Positions 31,791 to 40,343 of a stretch of DNA of 64,000 nucleotides are shown piece after piece; within the stretch, counting starts at the first letter, position 1, and each line of letters starts with the position of its first letter. The DNA is taken from positions 1,798,001 to 1,862,000 of the forward strand of contig NZ_CP137003.1 of the NCBI RefSeq assembly GCF_033110965.1, written 5' to 3'. The translations under genes were made by a program, and so were the position numbers. The stretch is from Raineyella sp. LH-20 (GTDB lineage Bacteria > Actinomycetota > Actinomycetes > Propionibacteriales > Propionibacteriaceae). Below the pieces are notes generated by a model. That model was given only the letters and a program-made list of their open reading frames with translations. It did no database searches and was not told where the DNA came from.

Positions 31791-32947
31791 CCAGCCGCCG
31801 GCACGTCCACGTGATCACCCCCGGGGACCACTTCTCCCCGCGGACGGGCAGTGCGATCCCCACGGTGGTGCACGGCCTGTGCGGAGCCACCCCCACGGGC
31901 GCGCCGCGGCCGGCGGTCGTCGTACGTCGCGACACCTACCCGGACCGCTACGACACCGCCGACATCATCGAGTACGACGGTGCGTCCGAGTTCCCGATCC
32001 GTGGCGGACGTGCCCGGCAATATCTGGACCTGGGCTTCGGCGCGCTCGGCATGCCGCGGCCGGCCGTACGCCACGAACTGGCGGCCGCGGTACGCGACCA
32101 GGGTGCCTGGGAGCCGTCGATCGTGCTCGCCCACAATGCGCCCCAGTTGGTGCCGGTGATCGACGCCGGCCGGCACGTGCCGGTGCTCTACGCCCACAAC
32201 CATGTGCTCCGCACCTATCGGACGGGCGAGGCGCGGCGGGTGCTGGACCGGGTCGCCGCGATCATCTGCGTGAGCGACGCGCTGGCCGAGCAGACCGCGT
32301 CCCATCTTCCGCCGTCACTGCGCCGACGGATCCGGGTGGTGCACAACGGCGTCGACGCGGCCGCTTTCCGGCGTCCCGCCATCGGCGAGGAGGCCGGGCC
32401 GCTCCACGTCATGTTCCTCGGCCGGATGATTCCCGACAAGGGGGCGGACGTCCTGGTCCGCGCGGTCGAGCGCCTCGACCGCCCCGACATCCGTCTGACC
32501 CTGGTCGGTTCCCGCGGCTTCAGCGCTGCGGACCCGCTGACTCCTTACGAGCGCGACGTACGGACCGTGATGGCACGGCTGGGGGACCGTGCCGAGGTGC
32601 GGCCGTTCGTCCCGCGCTCCGAGGTGTCGCGCCTGCTGCAGCGTGCCGACGTGGTGGTGGTCCCGTCGCGGTGGCCCGATCCCTGCCCGCTCACCGTGTT
32701 GGAGGGGATGGCCGCGGGAGCCGCCGTGATCGGATCGGAGATCGGCGGGATCCCGGAGACCCTGCGCGGTGTCGGGATCCTGGTCCGACCCGGGGACCCG
32801 GAGGAGTTGGCGGCGGCGATCGCAGCGCTGGCGGACGACGGCGACCTGCGGCGCCGGACGTCGGCGGCCTGCGCGGCGTACGCAGAAGCGCACGACTGGG
32901 CGACTGCGGCGGCCGCCCTCACACAAGCACTGGAAGGGGTGGTCTGA
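31787..32947 (+). CDS. GT4 family glycosyltransferase
   Basis: 386 residues. VHVITPGDHFSPRTGSAIPTVVHGL at the start; MFLGRMIPDKGADVLVRAVERL (about 205) and PSRWPDPCPLTVLEGMAAGAAVIG (about 290) in the donor domain. The N-terminal TGSAIPT loop resembles the SGAIAT/TGAIAT loops of the enzymes at 36047 and 37230, suggesting a shared subfamily. The 4-nt overlap with the previous gene indicates one operon. Confidence 0.92.
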   Translation: MTSRRHVHVITPGDHFSPRTGSAIPTVVHGLCGATPTGAPRPAVVVRRDTYPDRYDTADIIEYDGASEFPIRGGRARQYLDLGFGALGMPRPAVRHELAAAVRDQGAWEPSIVLAHNAPQLVPVIDAGRHVPVLYAHNHVLRTYRTGEARRVLDRVAAIICVSDALAEQTASHLPPSLRRRIRVVHNGVDAAAFRRPAIGEEAGPLHVMFLGRMIPDKGADVLVRAVERLDRPDIRLTLVGSRGFSAADPLTPYERDVRTVMARLGDRAEVRPFVPRSEVSRLLQRADVVVVPSRWPDPCPLTVLEGMAAGAAVIGSEIGGIPETLRGVGILVRPGDPEELAAAIAALADDGDLRRRTSAACAAYAEAHDWATAAAALTQALEGVV

Positions 32948-33910
32948 GTGGCCGCAGGATCCGGAGGGGAAGCGCCGCCAACGGGGCGGCCGGCGCCACT
33001 GGTGTCGATGATCCTGGCGACCAACCGGGTGTCCTCCTATCTGGTGGAGTCACTGGAGAGCATGGCGGCGCAGACCTACGCCGACATCGAAGTCATCGTC
33101 GTGGACGACGGTTGTCCGGACCGTACGTCGCTCGACGCGGTGCTCGGCTCCTATCCGGACCTGGTGGTGATCCACCAGGCGCCGTCCGGTGTGTCGGTGG
33201 CGCGGAACGTCGGGGTGGACCGGGCCCGGGGCAGCCTGATCGGGTTCTTCGACGATGATGACCGCTACCCCCCGGACTGGGTGGAGAGGCATGTCGGCGC
33301 GCACCTGGCGCAGCCCGGGGTGGTGCTGACGTACGCGGATCTGCGCTCCATCGACGACCAGGGACGCGACCTGGGAGTCGACCGCTCGCGGCAGGCGGAC
33401 ATCCACGACTTCTTCCGTCGCGAGGTGGCGGTGCTCGCGGGGTCGATGGTCGTCGACCGGGCCGCGTTCGTCCGGCTGGGTGGATTCAACCGGATCTTCC
33501 CCCTCGCCGCCGACCTGGATCTGTCCCTGCGGTTGGTCACCGAGGGACCGGCGCGGTACATCCCGGGGCTGGTCCGCGACTACCGGACCCACGCCGGGAA
33601 CGTGACGCGGTGCCACCGCGAGCTGGTGGCGTCGATCGACGGCATCCTCGACCTGCACCGACGGGCGGCGATCCGGTGCGGTCGCGATGATCTGGTCGCC
33701 GATCTCCGCGTCGGCCGCGCGGCCAACGGACGGTTCGCGTTCTGGAGCGCTGCCCGCGTGGCGCGTGCCTCGCTCGCCTCGCGGGATCCTGCCGCCGCCG
33801 TACGGGAGATGTTCTGGGCATGGCGGGCGGCTCCGAGCGCGCCGTTGAGCTGGCTGCGACGGCTGGTCGACGGACGAGGCGGACGCACCGTGCCGCGCCG
33901 GATCGCCTGA
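32948..33910 (+). CDS. GT2 family glycosyltransferase
   Basis: 320 residues from a GTG directly after the previous stop. VSMILATNRVSSYLVESLESM, IEVIVVDDGCPDRT (about 45-58), GVSVARNVGVDRARG and FFDDDDRYPPDWVE (about 97-110) are the nucleotide-sugar and DxD elements of the GT-A fold. It is the last gene of the coupled run that starts at 24844; an 81-bp gap with a possible new promoter follows. Confidence 0.92.
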   Translation: MAAGSGGEAPPTGRPAPLVSMILATNRVSSYLVESLESMAAQTYADIEVIVVDDGCPDRTSLDAVLGSYPDLVVIHQAPSGVSVARNVGVDRARGSLIGFFDDDDRYPPDWVERHVGAHLAQPGVVLTYADLRSIDDQGRDLGVDRSRQADIHDFFRREVAVLAGSMVVDRAAFVRLGGFNRIFPLAADLDLSLRLVTEGPARYIPGLVRDYRTHAGNVTRCHRELVASIDGILDLHRRAAIRCGRDDLVADLRVGRAANGRFAFWSAARVARASLASRDPAAAVREMFWAWRAAPSAPLSWLRRLVDGRGGRTVPRRIA

Positions 33911-33948
33911 GGACCTGTCGACCGGAGCGAGGACAAGGAAGGCGATGC

Positions 33949-33954
33949 TAAGGT
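33949..33954 (+). promoter_or_regulatory. -10-like box TAAGGT ahead of the ABC exporter genes
   Basis: TAAGGT lies 38 nt before the GTG of the ATPase gene, in the only sizeable gap of this run. No good -35 is seen. Confidence 0.3.
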
Positions 33955-33991
33955 GACGCCGCGAATACACGGCTGCACGGCGGGGGGATGA

Positions 33992-35209
33992 GTGGATTCG
34001 ACCACAGCGATCTCGGTCTCGGGGCTGTCCAAGTCCTATCGCATCAGCCGCTCCGGATACCGCCCGACGCGAGCCACCGAGGCGATCGTCGAACGCCTCC
34101 GGCATCCGCTGCGGCGGGAGGAGTACGAGGTCTTCGAGGCGCTGTCGGACATCACCGTCGAGGTGCCCTTCGGCGAGGCGGTCGGCATCATCGGTCGCAA
34201 CGGGGCTGGCAAGTCGACACTGCTGAAGATCCTCACCCGGATCACCGCGCCGACCGCCGGCCGGATCGAACTGGGCGGTCGCGTCGGCAGTCTGTTGGAG
34301 GTGGGCACCGGCTTCCATCCTGAGCTCACCGGTCGGGAGAACATCTACCTCAACGGCACCCTGCTCGGCATGCGGCGCCAGGAGATCCGGCAACGGTTCG
34401 ACGACATCGTCGAGTTCTCCGGGGTCGCGAAGTTCCTCGACACCCCGGTCAAACGCTATTCGTCCGGCATGTACGTACGCCTCGCGTTCTCCGTTGCGGC
34501 GCATCTGGAGACCGAGATCCTCGCCATCGACGAGGTGCTCGCCGTCGGCGACGCCGAGTTCAAGAACAAGTCCTTGGCCAAGATGCGGGATGTCGCCAAG
34601 GACGGCCGTACGGTCCTCTACGTCAGCCATCAGATGGCGACGGTGACCGCACTGTGCACGAGCGCTCTGTACCTCGACGCGGGGAAGCTGACCTACAGCG
34701 GCCCGGTCGACGGCGCGCTGGCGATGTACCGCGACAGTTTCGAGTCGTTCGCCCAGTCCACCCGGGTCGCACAGCGGCGGCCCGGCACCGGGGAACTGCG
34801 CGCTGCCGACGTACGGCTGTCCGAGTCGTCCTTCTCCTCCGCCGAGGACAAGGTCATCGAGATCGACGTCCCGGCCAACCCGGCGATGACCGGTGACTAT
34901 TTCGTCTCCTGCCACATCAACGATGTCAACGGTGTGCTCATCACCAAGTGCGATTCGCGACTGGTCGAGGCCTGGTTCGCGCCGGACACCGATCAGCGGG
35001 TGCGGCTCACGGTGACCGGCCTGTGGCTGCGGCCCGGTCGCTACACCGTCGACGTCTTCGTCTGCAGGACAGGTGTCCTCGACGCCTGGGAGGCGGCCGC
35101 GGCCTTCGAGGTGCTGCCCGAGCTGCCCTATCCGGAGACCTTCAACGACGAGGCCGTCAGCGGCGCCCTGGTGCTGTCGGACTTCACCTACGAGAGGAGC
35201 AGCGCGTGA
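33992..35209 (+). CDS. Polysaccharide ABC exporter ATPase with C-terminal carbohydrate-binding-like domain (Wzt-like)
   Basis: 405 residues from GTG, with GGGGGG a few bases upstream. Residues 1-250 are the nucleotide-binding domain: Walker A GRNGAGKSTLL (about 69), the LEVGTGFHPELTGRENIYLNG segment specific to the polysaccharide-export subfamily, signature YSSGMYVRLAFS (about 154), Walker B EILAIDEVLAVGD and the H-loop SHQM. Residues 255-405 are a beta-rich extension like the polymer-recognition domain of Wzt proteins. It couples ATP hydrolysis to export through the permease encoded next. Confidence 0.95.
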   Translation: MDSTTAISVSGLSKSYRISRSGYRPTRATEAIVERLRHPLRREEYEVFEALSDITVEVPFGEAVGIIGRNGAGKSTLLKILTRITAPTAGRIELGGRVGSLLEVGTGFHPELTGRENIYLNGTLLGMRRQEIRQRFDDIVEFSGVAKFLDTPVKRYSSGMYVRLAFSVAAHLETEILAIDEVLAVGDAEFKNKSLAKMRDVAKDGRTVLYVSHQMATVTALCTSALYLDAGKLTYSGPVDGALAMYRDSFESFAQSTRVAQRRPGTGELRAADVRLSESSFSSAEDKVIEIDVPANPAMTGDYFVSCHINDVNGVLITKCDSRLVEAWFAPDTDQRVRLTVTGLWLRPGRYTVDVFVCRTGVLDAWEAAAAFEVLPELPYPETFNDEAVSGALVLSDFTYERSSA

Positions 35210-36024
35210 ACCGTACGGTCATCACTCCTCCCGGCCGGCTCAATCTTCCCCACTGGAGGGAACTCTGGGAGGCCCGCGAAGTCGCCTACCGTTTCGGGCA
35301 GCGTGACGTCGTGCTGCGCTACCGCCAGACGGCCGTCGGGGTCGCCTGGGTCCTGCTGCAGCCGTTGGCGTCGGCCGGCATCTTCTCGGTGATCTTCGGC
35401 AATGTCGCCAAGTTGCCCAGCGACGGGGTGCCCTACTTCCTGTTCAGCTTCATCAGCATGCTCGCCTGGACCCTCTTCAACGGTGTCGTCAGCCGGTCCT
35501 CGAACTCGGTCGTCGGCAACCAGGCGCTGGTGTCGAAGGTGTTCTTCCCGCGGATGCTGGTGCCACTGTCGACACTCTTCTCCGTGCTTCTCGACTTCGC
35601 GGTGGCGTTCGTCCTCGGGATCGTGCTGTTGGTCGTCTACCGCGTGAATCCGGGCTGGCCGGTCCTGCTCGTCCCGGTCTGGACCCTGCTGGTGTTGTCC
35701 TTCGGCACCGGGATCGGCCTGGCGGCCTCCGCCATCATGGTGAAATACCGCGACGTCGCGTACGTCCTGCCGTGGCTCCTCCAGGTCGGGCTCTACGCGA
35801 CACCGGTGGCATACTCCCTGACTGCGGTGCCCGGGCGCTACCACTGGCTGTTCCTGGCGAATCCGATGTCCTGGCTGATGGAGTGCTTCCGCTGGTCGAT
35901 GCTGGGCACCGCGATGCCGCCACTGTGGCAGATCCTCGGGGCGGTCGGCGCCGGGGTGCTGGTGCTGTTCGGGGGCGTGCTGGTGTTCCAGAGTCGCGAA
36001 CGCGTCTTCGCCGATCTGATCTGA
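35206..36024 (+). CDS. Polysaccharide ABC exporter permease (ABC-2 type, Wzm-like)
   Basis: 272 residues from a GTG overlapping the ATPase stop (GTGA). After a cytoplasmic N-terminus with REVAYRFGQRDVVLRYRQT, typical of this family, about six membrane segments follow, including the conserved VKYRDVAYVLPWLLQVGLYATPVAYS region. It forms the membrane channel with the Wzt-like ATPase. A permease beside a Wzt with a binding domain usually exports full-length polymers. Confidence 0.95.
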   Translation: MNRTVITPPGRLNLPHWRELWEAREVAYRFGQRDVVLRYRQTAVGVAWVLLQPLASAGIFSVIFGNVAKLPSDGVPYFLFSFISMLAWTLFNGVVSRSSNSVVGNQALVSKVFFPRMLVPLSTLFSVLLDFAVAFVLGIVLLVVYRVNPGWPVLLVPVWTLLVLSFGTGIGLAASAIMVKYRDVAYVLPWLLQVGLYATPVAYSLTAVPGRYHWLFLANPMSWLMECFRWSMLGTAMPPLWQILGAVGAGVLVLFGGVLVFQSRERVFADLI

Positions 36025-36046
36025 GCCTCGAGCCGAGGGAGCCCCG

Positions 36047-37210
36047 ATGATGAGCGCCGCCGAGACGATCGTCTTTCTGAACAACAGCAGGGAGACCTTC
36101 ACCCCGACCCGCAGCGGTGCCATCGCGACGTGTCTCCTCGAGGTCGGCCGGGCGGCGATGGCCGGTGGCGCGAGCCCGGTGGTGATCAGCCGGCGGCACG
36201 GCCAGGAGTCGCAGACGTACGACTGGCCGCGGCTGCGCCTGGTCGACCCGATCGGCCCTGATCCGGCGCGCTTGGTGGCGAAGGCCCAGCGCGTCCGTCG
36301 CCGGCTCAACGGCTGGGCGCGACCCGACCAGTGGCAGTACGCCCGCGGGGTCGTGCCGTTGCTGCGGGAGATCGCGCCGCGCGCCGTGCTGCTCAACAAC
36401 GACCCCGAGCTCGCGGTCCACCTCAGGCGACGGTTCCCCGGACTCCGGGTCGTGCACTGGTTCCACAACCTGGAGCTCAGCAGCGACCGATTCCGGCGCG
36501 CGTACGCCATGGATCCGGGGATCGTCTCCGTCGCGGTGAGCCGCTACCTGGCCAGGGCGATCGAGAACGTCTACCGGCTGCAGCCGCTCAGCGTGCACGC
36601 CTCCCTCAACGGCGTGGATGCGGGCACGTTCCGGTGCGACGAGCGACCGGCACGGGTCCCGGTCGTCGGTCACCTGGGTCGGGTCGGCATCGAGAAGGGC
36701 CTGGACGTCCTGTTGGACGCGGCCCTGATCCTGCAGGCGCGGGGCGCCGAGTTCGCCGTGCAACTCGCCGGGGACACCAACTGGGGCGAGCACAACGAGA
36801 ATCCCTTCTCCCGAAAGGTCGCCCGACAGGTCGCCGCGTTGGAGGATGCGGGGGTGGACGTACGCCGGCTGGGGCATGTCCCACGCAGCCGGATCCCGGC
36901 GGCGCTGGCGGGCTCCGACATCCATGTGGTGCCGTCCCGGTGGGACGAGCCCTGCGGGCTGACCACCCTCGAGGGACTGGCCAGCGGTCAACCGGTGGTG
37001 GGCAGCGCGACCGGTGGCACGCCTGAGGTGCTGGCCGGGGCCGGGCTGTTGTTCCCCCGGGAGGACCCGGCGGCCCTCGCGGACGTCCTCGAACCGCTCG
37101 TCCGGGACGCCGACGTACGACGCCTGTGGGGGGCCCGGGCCGCCGCCCGGGCGGCCGAGTTGCCGTGGTCGGCGACCTGGCGGTGTCTGGAAGGGGCGTT
37201 GACCTTGTGA
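36047..37210 (+). CDS. GT4 family glycosyltransferase
   Basis: 387 residues; GAGGGAG ends 6 nt before the ATG. VFLNNSRETFTPTRSGAIATCLLEV is the N-terminal loop. VGHLGRVGIEKGLDVLLDAALIL (about 205) and PSRWDEPCGLTTLEGLASGQPVVG (about 300) lie in the donor domain. It is convergent with a related glycosyltransferase at 37230, the two stops being 20 bp apart. Confidence 0.92.
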   Translation: MMSAAETIVFLNNSRETFTPTRSGAIATCLLEVGRAAMAGGASPVVISRRHGQESQTYDWPRLRLVDPIGPDPARLVAKAQRVRRRLNGWARPDQWQYARGVVPLLREIAPRAVLLNNDPELAVHLRRRFPGLRVVHWFHNLELSSDRFRRAYAMDPGIVSVAVSRYLARAIENVYRLQPLSVHASLNGVDAGTFRCDERPARVPVVGHLGRVGIEKGLDVLLDAALILQARGAEFAVQLAGDTNWGEHNENPFSRKVARQVAALEDAGVDVRRLGHVPRSRIPAALAGSDIHVVPSRWDEPCGLTTLEGLASGQPVVGSATGGTPEVLAGAGLLFPREDPAALADVLEPLVRDADVRRLWGARAAARAAELPWSATWRCLEGALTL

Positions 37211-37229
37211 CCGGCGGCCCGGTCGGTCA

Positions 37230-38390
37230 TCAGCGGGTCCCGGGGCGGAGGAGCTCTATCAGGTCGGCGGCGGTCGCCGACCACGGGAACCGCTCCGCCT
37301 GCCGGCGTGCGTCCCGCTTCGCTGCGGCGAGGGAGTCCCGGTGCCGGACCCAGTGGCGGATCGCGTCCGCGACCTGTCGGGGGGCATCTGCGTCGACGAA
37401 CGCGCCGGCGGTCCCGACGGCCTCGGGGATCCCACCGCGGCGGGTGGCCACGATCGCACAGCCGGACGCCATCGCCTCCAGATTGACCAGCCCGAAGGGC
37501 TCGTCGACGCGGGACAGCACGCAGGCGATGTCGTGGGTGCGGAGTTCCTCGGCGAGCGTCGCGTGGGGCAGCCAGCCCTTCCGTGTCCCGTGCGCGGCGG
37601 CCACCGCGGCCTCGAGCTGCCGACGGTAGGCCTCTTCGGCCTCCCTGCTGAACCCGAACGTCCTGACCTGCCCGATGAGGGTGAACTCGACCGGCAGCCC
37701 TTCCTCGCGGAGCAACCGTACGGCCTCGGCGGCTGCTTCGTGCCCCTTGTTGGGATCGATCCGGCCGTGACAGACGATGCGCACCGGATCGCGCGGGTCG
37801 AGCCAGTCCGTCCGTGGCGCGAACTGCCGCAGATCGACCCCGCTGTGGATCACCCGGATCTCCCGCTGGGGGAGGTAGCGATCGCGGGTCCACGCGGCGA
37901 CGGCCGCACTCACCGCGACGACCCCGACCTCGGCCGGCAGGTCCCGGAACGGCTCGGCCTCCGCCCCTTCCAGCCGGTTGTGCAGCCAGAGGAGGGTCCG
38001 GTCGCCGACCCGCCGGTGCGCGAGGTGTGCTGCGGCGCGGGGATCGTTCGCCACCACCACGGCGTCGACCGGCCCCGGCAGCTCCGCGAGACGACGGGTG
38101 ACCGCCCGCAGGTAGCGGCGGTGGGCGCCGGAGCCGGCGGAGCGGTCCGCTCGGGCCAGCAGTCCGGAGGTGGCCCTGCCCAGGGTGGACACCGGATGCG
38201 CCGGCCCGTACGCGAGGCGTCGGGGAGAGCCCTCGGCGTAGAGGGTGCCGCCGTCGTCGGGGGTCAGCACGGTGGCCCGGTGGCCGAGGAGGTCCAGTTC
38301 CCTGGCGAGATGCCGGGTGATGGTGGCGATGGCCCCGGTCCATTCCTGGCTGTAGTACTCCCCGACGGGCAGGACGAAGACGATGTTCAC
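37230..38390 (-). CDS. GT4 family glycosyltransferase
   Basis: 386 residues from a GTG that overlaps the previous stop (GTGA). VNIVFVLPVGEYYSQEWTGAIATI carries the same GAIAT loop as the convergent neighbour. IVCHGRIDPNKGHEAAAEAVRLL (about 200) and SRVDEPFGLVNLEAMASGCAIVA (about 300) mark the donor domain. It is the last gene of a four-gene minus-strand glycosyltransferase run (41502 to 37230). Confidence 0.92.
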   Translation of the reverse strand: MNIVFVLPVGEYYSQEWTGAIATITRHLARELDLLGHRATVLTPDDGGTLYAEGSPRRLAYGPAHPVSTLGRATSGLLARADRSAGSGAHRRYLRAVTRRLAELPGPVDAVVVANDPRAAAHLAHRRVGDRTLLWLHNRLEGAEAEPFRDLPAEVGVVAVSAAVAAWTRDRYLPQREIRVIHSGVDLRQFAPRTDWLDPRDPVRIVCHGRIDPNKGHEAAAEAVRLLREEGLPVEFTLIGQVRTFGFSREAEEAYRRQLEAAVAAAHGTRKGWLPHATLAEELRTHDIACVLSRVDEPFGLVNLEAMASGCAIVATRRGGIPEAVGTAGAFVDADAPRQVADAIRHWVRHRDSLAAAKRDARRQAERFPWSATAADLIELLRPGTR

Positions 38391-39259
38391 GATTCGCCGA
38401 CCCAGTACCGGCGATCGGCGGGCAGCCTGGTGATCCGGAAACGATTGTCGAGCGGCTGGAACGGTGCACTGAGCGCCGTCAGCAGGGGATGCTTCATCCG
38501 CCGGCGCCACGCACGCATCCGCCGCGGCTCCGAATAGGTGTCGGCGTGCCCCGACCACCGGGCCTTCCGGTGCATGTACTCCTCGCTGCGGACCCAGTAG
38601 TAGTGCAGGATGCCCGCGTCGCGCGGCACCGTGCGGTGGACGACGGCGTCGAAGGGATGCCGTGGATCGGTGTTGTGGGGCGAGAAGTCGACGCGGAACA
38701 GATCCACGTCGGCCTGCCGTGCATGCCGGGGCGTGGTCCCGGCGACGACAGCCACCGGGCCCGGGTAGTTGGCGATCGTGCCCCAGCATCGCGAGGACAT
38801 CTCGAGGAAGTCGCCCCCGCGCGTCCTGGCGTACAGGTAACGCGACGGATACTCCAGGCCGCCGGCTCCTCTGTCGGCCGCCTCCGCCAGGCAGGAACGG
38901 AACTCGTCGGGGGCCTGCAGGACCTCGTCCGTGTCGAGCTGGATCACCCAATCGCAGCCTTCCGAGGCCTGTCCCAGGGCGATCGTCCGTTGGTGGGTGT
39001 CGTTGTCCAGCGGCTCGTGCTCGAGACGGGCGAAGTGGCCCGGCCGGTAGTCACACTTGCCGTCGACGTCGATGGCCTTGAGACGGGCGAGGCAGTCGTC
39101 GATCGGCAGCGGCGTCCCGGTCCACGAGATCGCGTCCTGATCGTACGAGACGACGATCCGATCCACCAGACCGTAGTAGCTGCGGACGCTCTCCTCCAGC
39201 CACCACGGATCAGCGGCCAGGACGTAGGCGTTCAACCGCAGGTCGCGGGAGACCGGCAT
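38387..39259 (-). CDS. GT2-like glycosyltransferase
   Basis: 290 residues. LRLNAYVLAADPWWLEESVRSYYGLVDRIVVSYD at the start and CDWVIQLDTDEVLQAPDEF (about 105-120), with an LDTDE metal-binding motif, indicate a GT-A fold enzyme. The WVRSEEYMHRKARWSGH segment in the C-terminal half is typical of this subgroup. The ATG lies 4 nt after the previous stop. The donor is unknown. Confidence 0.85.
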   Translation of the reverse strand: MPVSRDLRLNAYVLAADPWWLEESVRSYYGLVDRIVVSYDQDAISWTGTPLPIDDCLARLKAIDVDGKCDYRPGHFARLEHEPLDNDTHQRTIALGQASEGCDWVIQLDTDEVLQAPDEFRSCLAEAADRGAGGLEYPSRYLYARTRGGDFLEMSSRCWGTIANYPGPVAVVAGTTPRHARQADVDLFRVDFSPHNTDPRHPFDAVVHRTVPRDAGILHYYWVRSEEYMHRKARWSGHADTYSEPRRMRAWRRRMKHPLLTALSAPFQPLDNRFRITRLPADRRYWVGES

Positions 39260-39263
39260 GGGA

Positions 39264-40343
39264 TCAGGCGTCCGTACGCAGGGCCGACTGGCGGGCCCGA
39301 TCGTCCCGGATGGCACGTCGTGCCGCAGGGAATCCGGCCGCGACACCGGCGGCGACGACAGCGCCCCGGGACAGCCCGCCGAGGAAGGTCCGTACGGCGC
39401 GCCCCGGGCCGGTGCGCCGGATCTCCAGCAGGCCTTTGACCGCGCGGCGTACGTCGTGGAGCGTCTCCCGGGCAGCGGTCACCAGGAACCGCCGCAGGAT
39501 GGGGGCGTCCATCCCGTAGACGCGGGACAGCAGAACGACGCTGTTGCGGTTGGCGTAGAAGACGTAGCGACGGTCGAACCGCTTGCCCTTCGCGTACTCG
39601 CCGGGCAAGTGATCGACCACGGCGGCGGGCGTGTAGACGAGGCGGTGGCCGCGGGTCCTGATCCGCAGCGCCAGATCGCTCTCCTCGCGTAGGCAGGTGC
39701 CGGGATAGTCTCCGTAGATGCCACCGATGTCGTCGATCGCCGTACGCCGGAAGGACATGTTCGCTCCCAGCAGATGGTCGACGTCGATGTCGCGCCCCGG
39801 ATCCGCCGCGAAGTTGCCGGTGAGCCGGCCGTCCGGAAGCAGCAGGCCGATCGAGCCGATCCCGGCCCGTCGCTCTCCAGGAACGCCGTTGAGAGCGGAC
39901 CCCCCGACGCCGGCGACCTCGGGGGAGTCGTAGCGGGCCAACAGCTGCTCCAGCCAGTCGGGCCAGGCGTTGGCATCGTCGTCGAGAAAGGCGACGATGT
40001 CCTCCCGTGTCATCGAGTAGCCGATCTGGCGTGACTCCGGCGTCCGGCCGCGGCCCATCGGATTGCGGGCGTAGAGCACGTCCGGGAAGTCGCGTACGAC
40101 CCGCTCGGTCCGGGCATCCGGCGAACTGTCCACCACGATCACCCGGTCCGGTGCGGTCGACTGCCGGGCGAGGTGGTCGAGGCAATCCCGCACCCGATCG
40201 GGACGGTTGTACGTCGCGATGATCACGGCGGTGGTCAGCGGCGCGGGGGACGACGGCGCGGCGGACAATGGCGCGGCCGACAACGGCGCGGCGGACAATG
40301 GCGCGGCCGACAACGGCGCGGCGGGCTCAGGCTTCGCGGGCAT
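39264..40343 (-). CDS. GT2 family glycosyltransferase (rhamnosyltransferase-like) with repeated N-terminus
   Basis: 359 residues. After an N-terminal LSAAP pentapeptide repeated about five times (residues 8-32), the GT-A domain starts TTAVIIATYNRPDRVRDCLDHL, with VDSSPDARTER, FLDDDANAWPDWLE and REESDLALRIRTRGHRLVY. A hydrophobic segment (GLSRGAVVAAGVAAGFPAA) near the C-terminus could associate with the membrane. The start overlaps the upstream gene by 17 nt. The repeat is encoded by a 15-bp DNA repeat. Confidence 0.9.
   Translation of the reverse strand: MPAKPEPAAPLSAAPLSAAPLSAAPLSAAPSSPAPLTTAVIIATYNRPDRVRDCLDHLARQSTAPDRVIVVDSSPDARTERVVRDFPDVLYARNPMGRGRTPESRQIGYSMTREDIVAFLDDDANAWPDWLEQLLARYDSPEVAGVGGSALNGVPGERRAGIGSIGLLLPDGRLTGNFAADPGRDIDVDHLLGANMSFRRTAIDDIGGIYGDYPGTCLREESDLALRIRTRGHRLVYTPAAVVDHLPGEYAKGKRFDRRYVFYANRNSVVLLSRVYGMDAPILRRFLVTAARETLHDVRRAVKGLLEIRRTGPGRAVRTFLGGLSRGAVVAAGVAAGFPAARRAIRDDRARQSALRTDA
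40261..40320. repeat. 15-bp in-frame repeat in the GT2 N-terminus
   Basis: GCGGACAATGGCGCG and GCCGACAACGGCGCG alternate, two copies each. They encode LSAAP on the minus strand; length changes would stay in frame. Confidence 0.85.
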
